In this document: in pieces, positions 1 to 5,076 of the stretch
Numbering within the stretch: the first letter of the stretch is position 1
How the letters are laid out: every line of letters starts with the position of its first letter
From: Pseudomonadota bacterium
GTDB lineage: Bacteria; Pseudomonadota; Alphaproteobacteria; UBA828; JAPUJA01
Direction: 5' to 3'
Assembly: GCA_027296525.1 (NCBI GenBank)
Contig: JAPUJA010000176.1
Span: 1 to 5,076 of the forward strand
DNA: 5,076 nucleotides
The notes under the pieces: generated by a model
What the model saw: the letters and a program-made list of their open reading frames with translations, nothing else
What the model was told of the DNA's origin: nothing
The model's database searches: none
Position numbers and translations under genes: made by a program

Positions 1-300
1 ATCCTCACGGGCCGGGTGATGGATGCGGCCGAGGCCGAGCGCGCCGGGCTCGTCAGCCGTGTTTTCCCGGCGGATGAGCTGCTCGATGAAGCACTTAAAG
101 TGGCCGGAAGGATTGCCGATCTCTCCGGGCCGGCGACCGCCAAGGCCAAGGCGGCCGTCAATCGGGCGTTCGAAGGCCCGCTCGCGGAAGGGATTCGCTT
201 CGAGCGGGAGAGCTTCTACGCCAGCTTCGCGCACGAGGATCGAGAGGAGGGCATGAACGCCTTCATCGAGAAGCGCCCGCCCCGATTCAAGCATCGCTAA
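1..300 (+). CDS. Enoyl-CoA hydratase/isomerase family protein, C-terminal part (5' end outside window)
   Basis: Frame 1 is open from the first base and ends at TAA 298-300, giving the last 99 residues of a crotonase-superfamily protein. Family features seen are the ILTGRVMDAAEAERAGLVSRV segment (residues 1-21 of the fragment), which matches the conserved block after the active site, and the C-terminal helical part with FERESFYASFAHEDREEGM followed by FIEKRPPRFKHR, a very typical family ending. Members are usually about 260 residues, so roughly 60% lies upstream, including the oxyanion-hole glycines and the catalytic glutamate(s); catalysis therefore cannot be checked here. The family hydrates trans-2-enoyl-CoA to 3-hydroxyacyl-CoA in fatty acid or phenylacetate-type degradation, but its members also do isomerase and other acyl-CoA chemistry, so the exact substrate is open. 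It precedes rpsT by 116 bases, and a separate rpsT promoter suggests it is not in an operon with it. Confidence 0.93.
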   Translation: MLTGRVMDAAEAERAGLVSRVFPADELLDEALKVAGRIADLSGPATAKAKAAVNRAFEGPLAEGIRFERESFYASFAHEDREEGMNAFIEKRPPRFKHR

Positions 301-340
301 AGGGGGTCGATAGCGTGTCTTTCGCCGCCCGATCACGCGG

Positions 341-369
341 TTGACGCGGCGCGGGGCCGACGATATAAC
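341..369 (+). promoter_or_regulatory. Predicted sigma-70 promoter of rpsT
   Basis: A -35 element TTGACG (341-346, five of six consensus bases) and a -10 element TATAAC (364-369, five of six) are separated by exactly 17 bases. It lies between the hydratase stop and the rpsT start, in the right orientation. Transcription would begin near 376, giving an untranslated leader of about 40 bases. This is the best promoter match in the window; it is a prediction from consensus only. Confidence 0.75.
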
Positions 370-416
370 CCCGCCTCCGGCACCGTCCCCGTCAATCGAC
401 AGCGAAACGTTAGTTC

Positions 417-695
417 ATGGCCCACATCCGTTCGGCGAAGAAGCGCATTCGCCAAATTGAGAAGCGTACGGTGCGCAACCGCGCGCGCAAGAGTCGAATT
501 AACAGCGTCATTCGCAAGGCCGAGGAAGCGATTGCATCGGGTGACAAGGCGCGGGCGCAAGATGCGCTTCGAGCTGCCCAGCCCGAGATCATGCATGGGG
601 TGACGAAGGGCGTGCTGCATCGAAATAAGGCGTCGCGCAAGATCTCCCGGCTGTCGCGCCGCGTCAAGGCATTGGGCGCGCCGCTCTCCTCCTGA
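417..695 (+). CDS. rpsT: 30S ribosomal protein S20
   Basis: The 92-residue product is strongly basic and matches S20 throughout: the N-terminal SAKKRIRQIEKRTVRNRARKSR region (residues 6-27), the KAEEAIASGDKARAQDAL helix, and the conserved C-terminal GVLHRNKASRKISRLSRRVKAL. Length fits the family (87 residues in E. coli). S20 is a primary 16S rRNA-binding protein of the small subunit, forming a long helical bundle at the bottom of the 30S body. The start is ATG 417, because MAH followed by SAKK is the usual family N-terminus. The bases before it (AGCGAAACGTTAGTTC) contain no good Shine-Dalgarno sequence. E. coli rpsT also has a weak start (UUG) tied to autoregulation, so a weak start here may be functional, but that is inference. 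It has its own promoter upstream and is followed by the long gap before dnaA. Confidence 0.97.
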   Translation: MAHIRSAKKRIRQIEKRTVRNRARKSRINSVIRKAEEAIASGDKARAQDALRAAQPEIMHGVTKGVLHRNKASRKISRLSRRVKALGAPLSS

Positions 696-721
696 CGAAC
701 CTCACGTGAAATAATAACGCT

Positions 722-752
722 CGTTGCGCGCAGGTTTTTGCGTCGCGCAACG
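722..752 (+). repeat. Perfect 9-bp inverted repeat downstream of rpsT (possible terminator or hairpin)
   Basis: CGTTGCGCG (722-730) and its exact complement CGCGCAACG (744-752) flank a 13-base loop containing TTTTT. It starts 26 bases after the rpsT stop, where a terminator would be expected. The arms are not followed by a T-run (next bases TCGGTGAATG), so it is not a classical intrinsic terminator. It could be a 3'-end stabilising hairpin, a weak terminator, or a protein-binding dyad. Confidence 0.45.
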
Positions 753-1063
753 TCGGTGAATGCACCTCATCGCGTCATGTGTACACGTTTTCGGACGTTT
801 GCACGCGATGCATGAAAGGTTACTTCATTTGGCGTTTGCGATCGATGACACAAAGAAAATTTCCCGTTCCGTATTCAGACCCATTGCGCTGACGGGCATG
901 CTCGCATTACTCTGGGAACATCCGCTGGCGCATGGTAACGCGGGTGGAATTTTCGGGGCGGCAGCAAAAAACAAACGCGTACCACCGGCCGTTTGAGACT
1001 CAATCGGATCGGTCCGGTGAGTGGGGAGAAAGTGATAGCACTTCGTGCGGCGGAGAGCCAATT

Positions 1064-1087
1064 CGACCGGTCGCTCGCAACCGGTTG
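1064..1087 (+). repeat. Inverted repeat with two ACCGGT palindromes
   Basis: ACCGGT occurs at 1066-1071 and 1080-1085. Each copy is itself a palindrome, and the pair can form a stem with an 8-base loop, extended outward by one G-T and one C-G pair (1064-1065 with 1086-1087). It lies directly before an A8 tract (1093-1100). Spacing between copies is 14 bases, which is not a whole helical turn. It may be an operator or chance in GC-rich DNA. Confidence 0.3.
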
Positions 1088-1302
1088 CTTTCAAAAAAAA
1101 TATTTGCACGGCTCGGCCTGAGGATGCCGCCGATGGTGTCTGCCTCCTCGCGCAACCCATTCTCCGAGCGGTTCGTTCAACATCATGGCGCGTTGGCGAA
1201 GGTGAAGCCCGACGCGGCGATCCTTTTCGCTCGCCAGACGGGCGCGCGTTCACAGACCGTGCAAGGATTTAGCAACGGCTTCAGTCTCCTGGAGGGAGCG
1301 GA

Positions 1303-1358
1303 CGGGCCCCGGGACAGGCCCGCGCCGCGCCCTGCCGGCCGGACGGCAAGCCGCCGGC
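1303..1358 (+). promoter_or_regulatory. GC-rich dnaA leader with two potential hairpins
   Basis: CGGGCC (1303-1308) pairs with GGCCCG (1317-1322) around an 8-base loop. GCCGGC (1334-1339) pairs with GCCGGC (1353-1358) around a 13-base loop that has its own short CGGC/GCCG complement. The second stem ends 15 bases before the first possible dnaA start codon. A purine-rich GGAGGGAG at 1291-1298 is too far upstream to serve dnaA and has no start codon suitably placed after it. If transcribed, this leader could restrict ribosome access to dnaA. That is inference from base pairing; no riboswitch family is recognised. Confidence 0.35.
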
Positions 1359-1376
1359 TTGTTGCGTAGCTGAGTG

Positions 1377-2780
1377 ATGGCGGAAGAAATCAAGAGCGCA
1401 CGCTCTCGGGAGGCTCAATGGTCGAGCGTGCGCGAGCGGCTTCGCGGTGAACTCGGCGAGGGCGCCTACCGGAATTGGTTGCATCCCCTCCTCTGCGCGC
1501 CCGACGAGGGCGAAACGGTCCGCCTCTACGCGCCGACGCGCTTCATGCGCGACTGGGTCATGCAACGTTACGCGGACCGGATCCGCGCGCTGTGGCGCAG
1601 CGAGGATTCCACGGTCGAGGAGCTCGAGGTCGTCATCGCGCCCTCCGGTCTGCGGGAGGCGGTCGAGGCTATGGACGAAGTCGGCCCGGCTTCGAGCCCG
1701 GCGCCCGCAGGCGGCCTGTGGGGTGCCGCCCCGCCTGAGGGTGTCGATCAGAATGTCTCCGCCCCGCTCGATCTGAGGTTTACCTTCGAGAATTTTGTCG
1801 TCGGTAAATCGAATGAACTAGCCTACGCGGCGGCCCGGCGTGTCGCCGACGCCGACTCGGTGCCGTTCAACCCGCTTTTTCTCTATGGCGGGGTGGGGCT
1901 CGGCAAGACCCATCTGATGCATGCGGTGGGGTGGCACATCCGCAAGCGCCACCCGTCGCGCCGTGTGATTTATCTCTCGGCGGAAAAGTTCATGTATCAG
2001 TTCATTCGGGCTCTGCGCTACCGGGACACGATGGCGTTCAAGGAGCAGTTCCGCTCGGTCGATGTGCTGATGATCGACGATGTGCAGTTCATCGGCGGGA
2101 AGGAGAGCACGCAGGAAGAGTTCTTCCATACCTTCAATGCGTTGGTGGACCAAAATCACCAGATCGTGCTCTCGGCCGACCGCTCGCCTTCCGATCTGGA
2201 CGGTCTCGAAGAACGGCTTCGCTCGCGCCTGGGATGGGGCCTGGTCGCCGACCTGCACTCGACCACCTACGAGCTTCGCCTCGGCATCCTGCAGTCCAAG
2301 GCTCAGCAGCTTTCGGGCTGCGACGTCCCGGGCCAGGTGCTCGAGTTCCTGGCACACAAGATCACGTCGAACGTGCGCGAGCTCGAGGGCGCACTCAACC
2401 GGGTGGTCGCTCACGCGACGCTGGTGGGACGCGCCATCACGCCTGAGATGGCCGAGGAGGTGCTCCACGATCTGTTGCGCGCCAATGACCGGCGGGTGAC
2501 GATCGAAGATATCCAGAAGCGGGTGGCCGAGCACTACAACATCAAGCTGCTCGAGATGTCGTCGCACCGGCGCGCCCGGATCGTGGCCCGGCCCCGGCAG
2601 GTCGCGATGTATCTCGCCAAGCAGCTGACCTCGCGCTCCCTGCCCGAGATCGGGCGGAAGTTCGGCGGGCGCGACCACACCACGGTGATGCACGCGGTCA
2701 GGAAGATCGAGCAGCTCAAAGAGAGCAACGCGGAGCTCACCGAGGACATCGAGCTCCTGCGCCGCATGCTCGAAAAATAG
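1377..2780 (+). CDS. dnaA: Chromosomal replication initiator protein DnaA
   Basis: The 467-residue protein has the complete four-domain layout. Domain I (about 10-85) is the oligomerisation/DnaB-contact domain, with WSSVRERLRGELGEGAYRNW. Domain II (about 90-132) is an Ala/Pro/Gly-rich linker. Domain III is AAA+, with Walker A GGVGLGKTH (171-179), Walker B VLMIDDVQF (230-238), sensor I IVLSADRSP (263-271), EERLRSRLGWG around the arginine finger, and sensor II NVRELEGALNR (332-342). Domain IV (about 370 to end) is DNA-binding, with RPRQVAMYLAKQLTS and the DnaA-box recognition motif GRDHTTVMHA (431-440). DnaA-ATP binds oriC, melts it and loads the replicative helicase. Start choice: an in-frame TGA at 1371-1373 rules out anything further upstream, leaving GTG 1374 (468 residues) or ATG 1377; the ATG is preferred. 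Neither has a Shine-Dalgarno sequence. Length matches E. coli (467). Confidence 0.98.
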   Translation: MAEEIKSARSREAQWSSVRERLRGELGEGAYRNWLHPLLCAPDEGETVRLYAPTRFMRDWVMQRYADRIRALWRSEDSTVEELEVVIAPSGLREAVEAMDEVGPASSPAPAGGLWGAAPPEGVDQNVSAPLDLRFTFENFVVGKSNELAYAAARRVADADSVPFNPLFLYGGVGLGKTHLMHAVGWHIRKRHPSRRVIYLSAEKFMYQFIRALRYRDTMAFKEQFRSVDVLMIDDVQFIGGKESTQEEFFHTFNALVDQNHQIVLSADRSPSDLDGLEERLRSRLGWGLVADLHSTTYELRLGILQSKAQQLSGCDVPGQVLEFLAHKITSNVRELEGALNRVVAHATLVGRAITPEMAEEVLHDLLRANDRRVTIEDIQKRVAEHYNIKLLEMSSHRRARIVARPRQVAMYLAKQLTSRSLPEIGRKFGGRDHTTVMHAVRKIEQLKESNAELTEDIELLRRMLEK

Positions 2781-2786
2781 CCCTGG

Positions 2787-2798
2787 ACAAGCGCTTGT
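2787..2798 (+). repeat. 12-bp perfect palindrome after dnaA
   Basis: ACAAGCGCTTGT reads the same on both strands and starts 6 bases after the dnaA stop. It has no loop and no following T-run, so it is not a terminator. About one such 12-bp palindrome is expected by chance in a window this size, so only its position makes it worth noting as a possible operator. Confidence 0.2.
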
Positions 2799-2834
2799 AA
2801 TCCCAGCCTTTTCGGCCTCTGAGACGGAGGTGAA

Positions 2835-2954
2835 ATGGGTGCTGTAACGGGCCAGTTTTGCTATACTGATTCGTCGGCTCGGCGCCGTCCGGCCGGCATC
2901 AGGAAGGGCAGTTCGAACACCCCTCTCAAACCCGGGTCATACCCGCTGACATAG
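2835..2954 (+). CDS. Possible 39-codon leader ORF before dnaN (speculative)
   Basis: ATG 2835 follows a near-perfect Shine-Dalgarno sequence, GGAGGTGA (2826-2833), the strongest ribosome-binding match in the window, with 4 bases between GGAGG and ATG. The frame runs 39 codons to TAG 2952-2954, 11 bases before the dnaN ATG. The predicted peptide begins MGAVTGQFCYTDSSARRRP and ends NTPLKPGSYPLT; it has no membrane segment, signal peptide or recognised family. Termination just upstream of dnaN would suit translational coupling, since dnaN's own Shine-Dalgarno is poorly spaced. Against it, the candidate dnaN -10 element lies inside this frame, so it would be translated only from transcripts arriving from dnaA or an earlier promoter, and the codon choice looks unremarkable. 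It may be chance. Confidence 0.22.
   Translation: MGAVTGQFCYTDSSARRRPAGIRKGSSNTPLKPGSYPLT
2859..2867 (+). promoter_or_regulatory. Candidate extended -10 promoter element for dnaN
   Basis: TGCTATACT contains a TG dinucleotide one base before TATACT (2862-2867, five of six bases of TATAAT), the extended -10 pattern that can work without a good -35. The expected -35 position (around 2839-2844, GTGCTG) matches poorly. Transcription would begin near 2874, giving a leader of about 90 bases before dnaN with GC-rich palindromes CGGCGCCG (2880-2887) and CCGGCCGG (2889-2896). Read-through from dnaA is also possible, as no terminator is visible in the 185-base spacer. Confidence 0.5.
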
Positions 2955-2965
2955 CTGTTGAGGCG

Positions 2966-4084
2966 ATGAAACTAACCATCGAACGGTCGGTCTTGCTCGG
3001 TGCCCTCGGTCACGTCCAGAGCGTCGTCGAGCGGCGAAACACGATTCCCATCCTCTCGAACGTGCGCCTCGAATCGGACGGCGGGCAGCTCCGGCTGACC
3101 GCGACCGACATGGACCTGGCGATCGTCGAGACGGTCGATGCGGACGTCGCCGAGGCCGCCTCGGGCACGATCCCCGCGCACACCTTCTACGAAATCGTCC
3201 GCAAGCTGCCCGAGGGCTCGGAGGTGGCGATCGGTTCTCAAGCGGGCGAGGAGCGCATCGAGGTGCGTGCCGGACGCTCTCGGTTTTCGCTCGGCACCCT
3301 CCCGGTCGAGGACTTCCCGGTCATGGCCGAGGGCAGCCTGCCCCACGGCTTCGCCCTGCCGGTGGCGGAGCTTCGGCGTCTGATCGACAAGACGCGGTTC
3401 GCGATCTCGCTCGAGGAAACCCGCTATTACCTCAACGGGATCTACCTCCACGCGGTCAAGAACGGGAAAAACATGGCGCTCCGCGCGGTGGCGACGGACG
3501 GTCATCGGCTGGCCCGCGTCGAGACCGCGTTGCCCGAGGGCGCGGCCGAGATGCCGGGCGTGATTATTCCCCGTAAGTCCGTGACCGAACTGAGAAAGCT
3601 GCTCGACGATCTGACGGATGACGTGACCATCGCCCTCTCGGAGACGAAGATTCGCTTCACCTGCGCCGGGGTGGTGCTCACCTCGAAGCTGATCGACGGG
3701 ACCTTTCCCGACTATGCGCGCGTGATCCCGGAAGGCAACGACCGGACCATGATGGTGGCGAGCAAGCTTTTCGCCCAGGCGGTCGACCGCGTCTCCACGA
3801 TCTCCACGGAGAAGTCCCGTGCGATCAAGCTCGTCATCGAGCCCGGCAAGCTGACGCTTCAGGCATCGAGCACCGACGATGGCAGCGCGAGCGAGGAGCT
3901 CGATGCCGACTACGCCGGGGAGGCGTTGGAAATCGGCTTTAATTCCCGCTACTTGCTGGACATGGCCCAGCAGATCGACGGAGAGAACATGCAGTTCTGT
4001 ATGGCCGACGGCACCTCGCCCACGGTGGTGCGCGACGACGGCGATCCGGGCGCGCTCTACGTCGTCATGCCGATGCGCGTGTGA
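2966..4084 (+). CDS. dnaN: DNA polymerase III subunit beta (sliding clamp)
   Basis: The 372-residue product matches the beta clamp from end to end (E. coli 366). The dimeric ring of three similar domains per subunit (about 1-125, 130-250, 255-372) encircles DNA and tethers polymerase III and many repair proteins through a hydrophobic pocket. Seen motifs are RRNTIPILSN (23-32), LPVEDFPVM (112-120), RYYLNGIYLH (153-162), ATDGHRLA (176-183), LIDGTFPDYARVIPE (242-256) and the C-terminal YVVMPMRV, which forms part of the partner-binding pocket and resembles E. coli MPMRL. ATG 2966 gives the standard N-terminus MKLTIERS. GAGG at 2960-2963 is only 2 bases from the ATG, closer than ideal. The gene follows dnaA by 185 bases and its stop codon overlaps the recF start, placing it in a dnaA-dnaN-recF cluster. 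Confidence 0.98.
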   Translation: MKLTIERSVLLGALGHVQSVVERRNTIPILSNVRLESDGGQLRLTATDMDLAIVETVDADVAEAASGTIPAHTFYEIVRKLPEGSEVAIGSQAGEERIEVRAGRSRFSLGTLPVEDFPVMAEGSLPHGFALPVAELRRLIDKTRFAISLEETRYYLNGIYLHAVKNGKNMALRAVATDGHRLARVETALPEGAAEMPGVIIPRKSVTELRKLLDDLTDDVTIALSETKIRFTCAGVVLTSKLIDGTFPDYARVIPEGNDRTMMVASKLFAQAVDRVSTISTEKSRAIKLVIEPGKLTLQASSTDDGSASEELDADYAGEALEIGFNSRYLLDMAQQIDGENMQFCMADGTSPTVVRDDGDPGALYVVMPMRV

Positions 4085-5076
4085 GTACCGGCGTGACGCT
4101 CGCGCGCTCAAGCATCGCGCCGCTCGCTCCCGAGCCGCTCGCTCCCGAGCCGGGCGCAAGCCCGCCGAGCCTCTGGCTCTCGCGGCTGGCGCTCACGGAT
4201 TTTCGCTCCTATCGGGAGTTGACCATCGAGCCCGATCCGGCGCCGGCGGTCATCACCGGTGCGAACGGCTCCGGCAAGACGAATCTGCTCGAGGCCGTCT
4301 CGTTTCTCGCGCCCGGGCGGGGCCTCAGGCGCGCGCGGCTCGCCGAGGTCGCGCGAAATGGCACGGGAGCCTGGAGCGTGGCGGCGCGCGTGGCGACGCC
4401 CGAAGGCGCCGTCGAGATCGGTACGGGCCGAGCGGCGGAGGCTGCCCGCGAGCGGCGCCTCGTCAAGATCGACGGCAAGATGGAAGCGGCCGCGAGCGGG
4501 CTCGCCGAACGGCTTTCGCTCCTCTGGCTCACCCCGGAGATGGATCGCCTGTTCACCGGGAGCCCGAGCGCCCGGCGGCGTTTCCTCGACCGGCTCGTCT
4601 TTGGGCTCGACCCGGCCCATGCTCAGCGTCTGTCCGCCCATGACCGGGCCCGGCGCGAGCGCGCGCGGCTCTTGCGCGAGGCCGGCGGGGACGGCGCGTG
4701 GCTCGCCGCGCTCGAACGCACCATGGCCGAAGAGGGGGTCGCCATCGCGGCGGCGCGCCTCGATCTCGTGGCGCGCCTCGGGCGCGAGCTCGAGGCGGGT
4801 GACGGGCCCTTCCCGCGGGCGCGCCTCGAGGTGGCGGGCGGGCCCGAGGATCTCTTGAGGGAAACCCCGGCGCTCGACGCCGAGGAGCGGCTCGCCGCCC
4901 AGCTTGCCCGGAGCCGCGCGCGCGATGCCGAGAGCGGAAGCGCGCCGGGCGCGCATCTGAGCGATCTCTTGGTCTTCGATGCCGCGAGCGGGCGTGGCGC
5001 CGAGCTCTGCTCCACCGGCGAGCAGAAGGCGCTTCTGATCGCGGTTGTCTTGGGCCAGGCGCGTCTCATTCGGCGT
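4081..5076 (+). CDS. recF: DNA replication and repair protein RecF (3' end outside window)
   Basis: An open frame runs from GTG 4081 past the window end (332 codons seen, no stop). RecF is an ABC/SMC-like ATPase that, with RecO and RecR, loads RecA at single-strand gaps. Motifs seen are SRLALTDFRSY (34-44), Walker A GANGSGKTN (60-68), FLAPGRGLRRA (75-85), LWLTPEMDRLFTGSPSARR (148-166), FLDRLVFG (168-175) and the ABC signature STGEQKALL (311-319). Walker B and the D-loop lie beyond the edge. GTG 4081 overlaps the dnaN TGA by 4 bases (GTGA), suggesting translational coupling; no Shine-Dalgarno is seen. GTG 4093 is an alternative. The first 30 or so residues form a Pro/Ala-rich extension absent from E. 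coli RecF, with PLAPE repeated twice. The usual GPHR/K-type motif before the signature reads GAHLSDL here, with leucine in place of the basic residue. Confidence 0.96.
   Translation, partial: MSTGVTLARSSIAPLAPEPLAPEPGASPPSLWLSRLALTDFRSYRELTIEPDPAPAVITGANGSGKTNLLEAVSFLAPGRGLRRARLAEVARNGTGAWSVAARVATPEGAVEIGTGRAAEAARERRLVKIDGKMEAAASGLAERLSLLWLTPEMDRLFTGSPSARRRFLDRLVFGLDPAHAQRLSAHDRARRERARLLREAGGDGAWLAALERTMAEEGVAIAAARLDLVARLGRELEAGDGPFPRARLEVAGGPEDLLRETPALDAEERLAAQLARSRARDAESGSAPGAHLSDLLVFDAASGRGAELCSTGEQKALLIAVVLGQARLIRR
4119..4148 (+). repeat. 15-bp perfect tandem duplication within the recF 5' end
   Basis: The unit GCCGCTCGCTCCCGA occurs twice back to back (4119-4133 and 4134-4148), with four bases of a third copy (GCCG, 4149-4152). 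Being a multiple of three it keeps the frame and encodes PLAPE twice (residues 14-23 of the GTG 4081 product), ahead of the RecF core. Slippage could change the copy number without breaking the gene. Confidence 0.85.

Larger units (their letters stand above)
696..1373 (+). other. 678-base intergenic region between rpsT and dnaA, no convincing gene
   Basis: No frame here looks like a real protein: the longest candidates (932-1369 on + and 825-1253 on -) have low-complexity, Arg/Ser/Pro-rich translations without recognisable motifs. The left part is much less GC-rich than the genes (about 49% G+C over 701-860 by hand count) and contains A-tracts at 966-971 and 1093-1100. Dyads are seen at 722-752, 1064-1087, 1303-1322 and 1334-1358. 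One GANTC site (997-1001, the CcrM methylation target in many Alphaproteobacteria) is present. TTTGCACG occurs twice (798-805 and 1103-1110). No consensus DnaA box (TTATNCACA) was found on either strand, and no good -35/-10 pair for dnaA was identified. The region most likely carries the dnaA promoter and leader; which bases do so is not visible. Confidence 0.7.

Noticed and set aside
993..1001. TTGAGA (993-998) as a -35 element for dnaA, overlapping a GANTC site
   Set aside because: It matches TTGACA at five of six bases, but at the correct spacing (1016-1021, GGTGAG) there is no -10-like sequence.
1171..1178. GTTCGTTC as an alphaproteobacterial LexA (SOS) box
   Set aside because: The LexA site needs the two GTTC halves about 7 bases apart; here they are adjacent.
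825..1253. 142-codon open frame on the - strand in the rpsT-dnaA gap
   Set aside because: Translation is rich in Arg, Ser and Pro with no recognisable motif, no Shine-Dalgarno was identified, and long chance frames are expected in GC-rich DNA.
1249..1277. TTCACA (1249-1254) as a -35 element for dnaA
   Set aside because: No acceptable -10 is found 16-18 bases downstream; the nearest AT-rich bases (GATTTA) are only 11 bases away.
932..1369. 145-codon open frame on the + strand ending just before dnaA
   Set aside because: Composition drifts from mixed to Arg/Pro-rich as GC rises, with no family resemblance and no ribosome-binding site; it looks like a chance frame across the leader.
696..1373. 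Chromosomal origin (oriC) next to dnaA
   Set aside because: No consensus DnaA boxes on either strand, and in studied Alphaproteobacteria such as Caulobacter the origin lies near hemE; kept only as an open question.
1818..2693. 291-codon frame antisense to dnaA
   Set aside because: It lies wholly opposite an unmistakable DnaA; its His/Arg-rich translation is the usual shadow of a GC-rich gene.
2806..2816. GCC-TTTTC-GGC as a dnaA terminator
   Set aside because: A 3-bp stem without a following T-run is too weak to support.
2911..2918. GTTCGAAC palindrome upstream of dnaN as an SOS operator
   Set aside because: An 8-bp palindrome is common by chance and the spacing does not fit a LexA site.
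2972..4159. 395-codon frame antisense to dnaN
   Set aside because: It mirrors the clamp gene and has an Arg/His/Ala-rich translation with no motifs; a codon-bias shadow.
3879..4643. 254-codon + frame spanning the dnaN-recF junction
   Set aside because: It is out of frame with both clear genes, very Arg/Ala/Ser-rich, and overlaps the RecF Walker A region read in another frame.
4108..4956. 282-codon frame antisense to recF
   Set aside because: It is opposite a confirmed RecF coding frame; low-complexity Arg/Ala/Pro/Glu-rich shadow.

Overview
The window is a stretch of ordinary bacterial chromosome around the replication initiator gene. It reads left to right, with all genes on the + strand: the tail of an enoyl-CoA hydratase gene, rpsT (ribosomal protein S20), a 678-base gap, dnaA, dnaN, and the first 332 codons of recF, which runs off the right edge. 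Coding DNA is GC-rich (70% G+C by hand count over 4261-4320). The DnaA, DnaN and RecF sequences look alphaproteobacterial, for example the DnaA stretch RYRDTMAFKEQFRSVDVLMI. From memory, the gene order hydratase - rpsT - dnaA - dnaN - recF resembles Hyphomicrobiales such as Bradyrhizobium and Rhodopseudomonas. The class is a confident call; the order is only a suggestion.

Region by region: 1-300 is the last 99 codons of a crotonase-family protein. 301-416 holds a near-consensus sigma-70 promoter for rpsT (TTGACG, 17-base spacer, TATAAC). 417-695 is rpsT. 696-1373 has no convincing gene; it is clearly AT-richer than its surroundings on the rpsT side (about 49% G+C over 701-860) and ends in a very GC-rich leader with two possible hairpins just before dnaA. 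1377-2780 is a complete DnaA with all four domains. 2781-2965 is the dnaA-dnaN spacer, with an extended -10 promoter element and a possible 39-codon leader reading frame behind a very strong Shine-Dalgarno sequence. 2966-4084 is a complete beta clamp gene. recF starts inside the dnaN stop codon (4-base overlap), so the two are probably co-translated.

Together, dnaA, dnaN and recF supply the initiator, the sliding clamp and the gap-repair protein of chromosome replication. No mobile element, CRISPR array, RNA gene or convincing origin (no consensus DnaA boxes) was found. I do not see a new biological system. The points worth a second look are regulatory: the long dnaA leader, the absence of a Shine-Dalgarno sequence at dnaA, the leader frame before dnaN, and a proline-rich repeat-bearing N-terminal extension on RecF.
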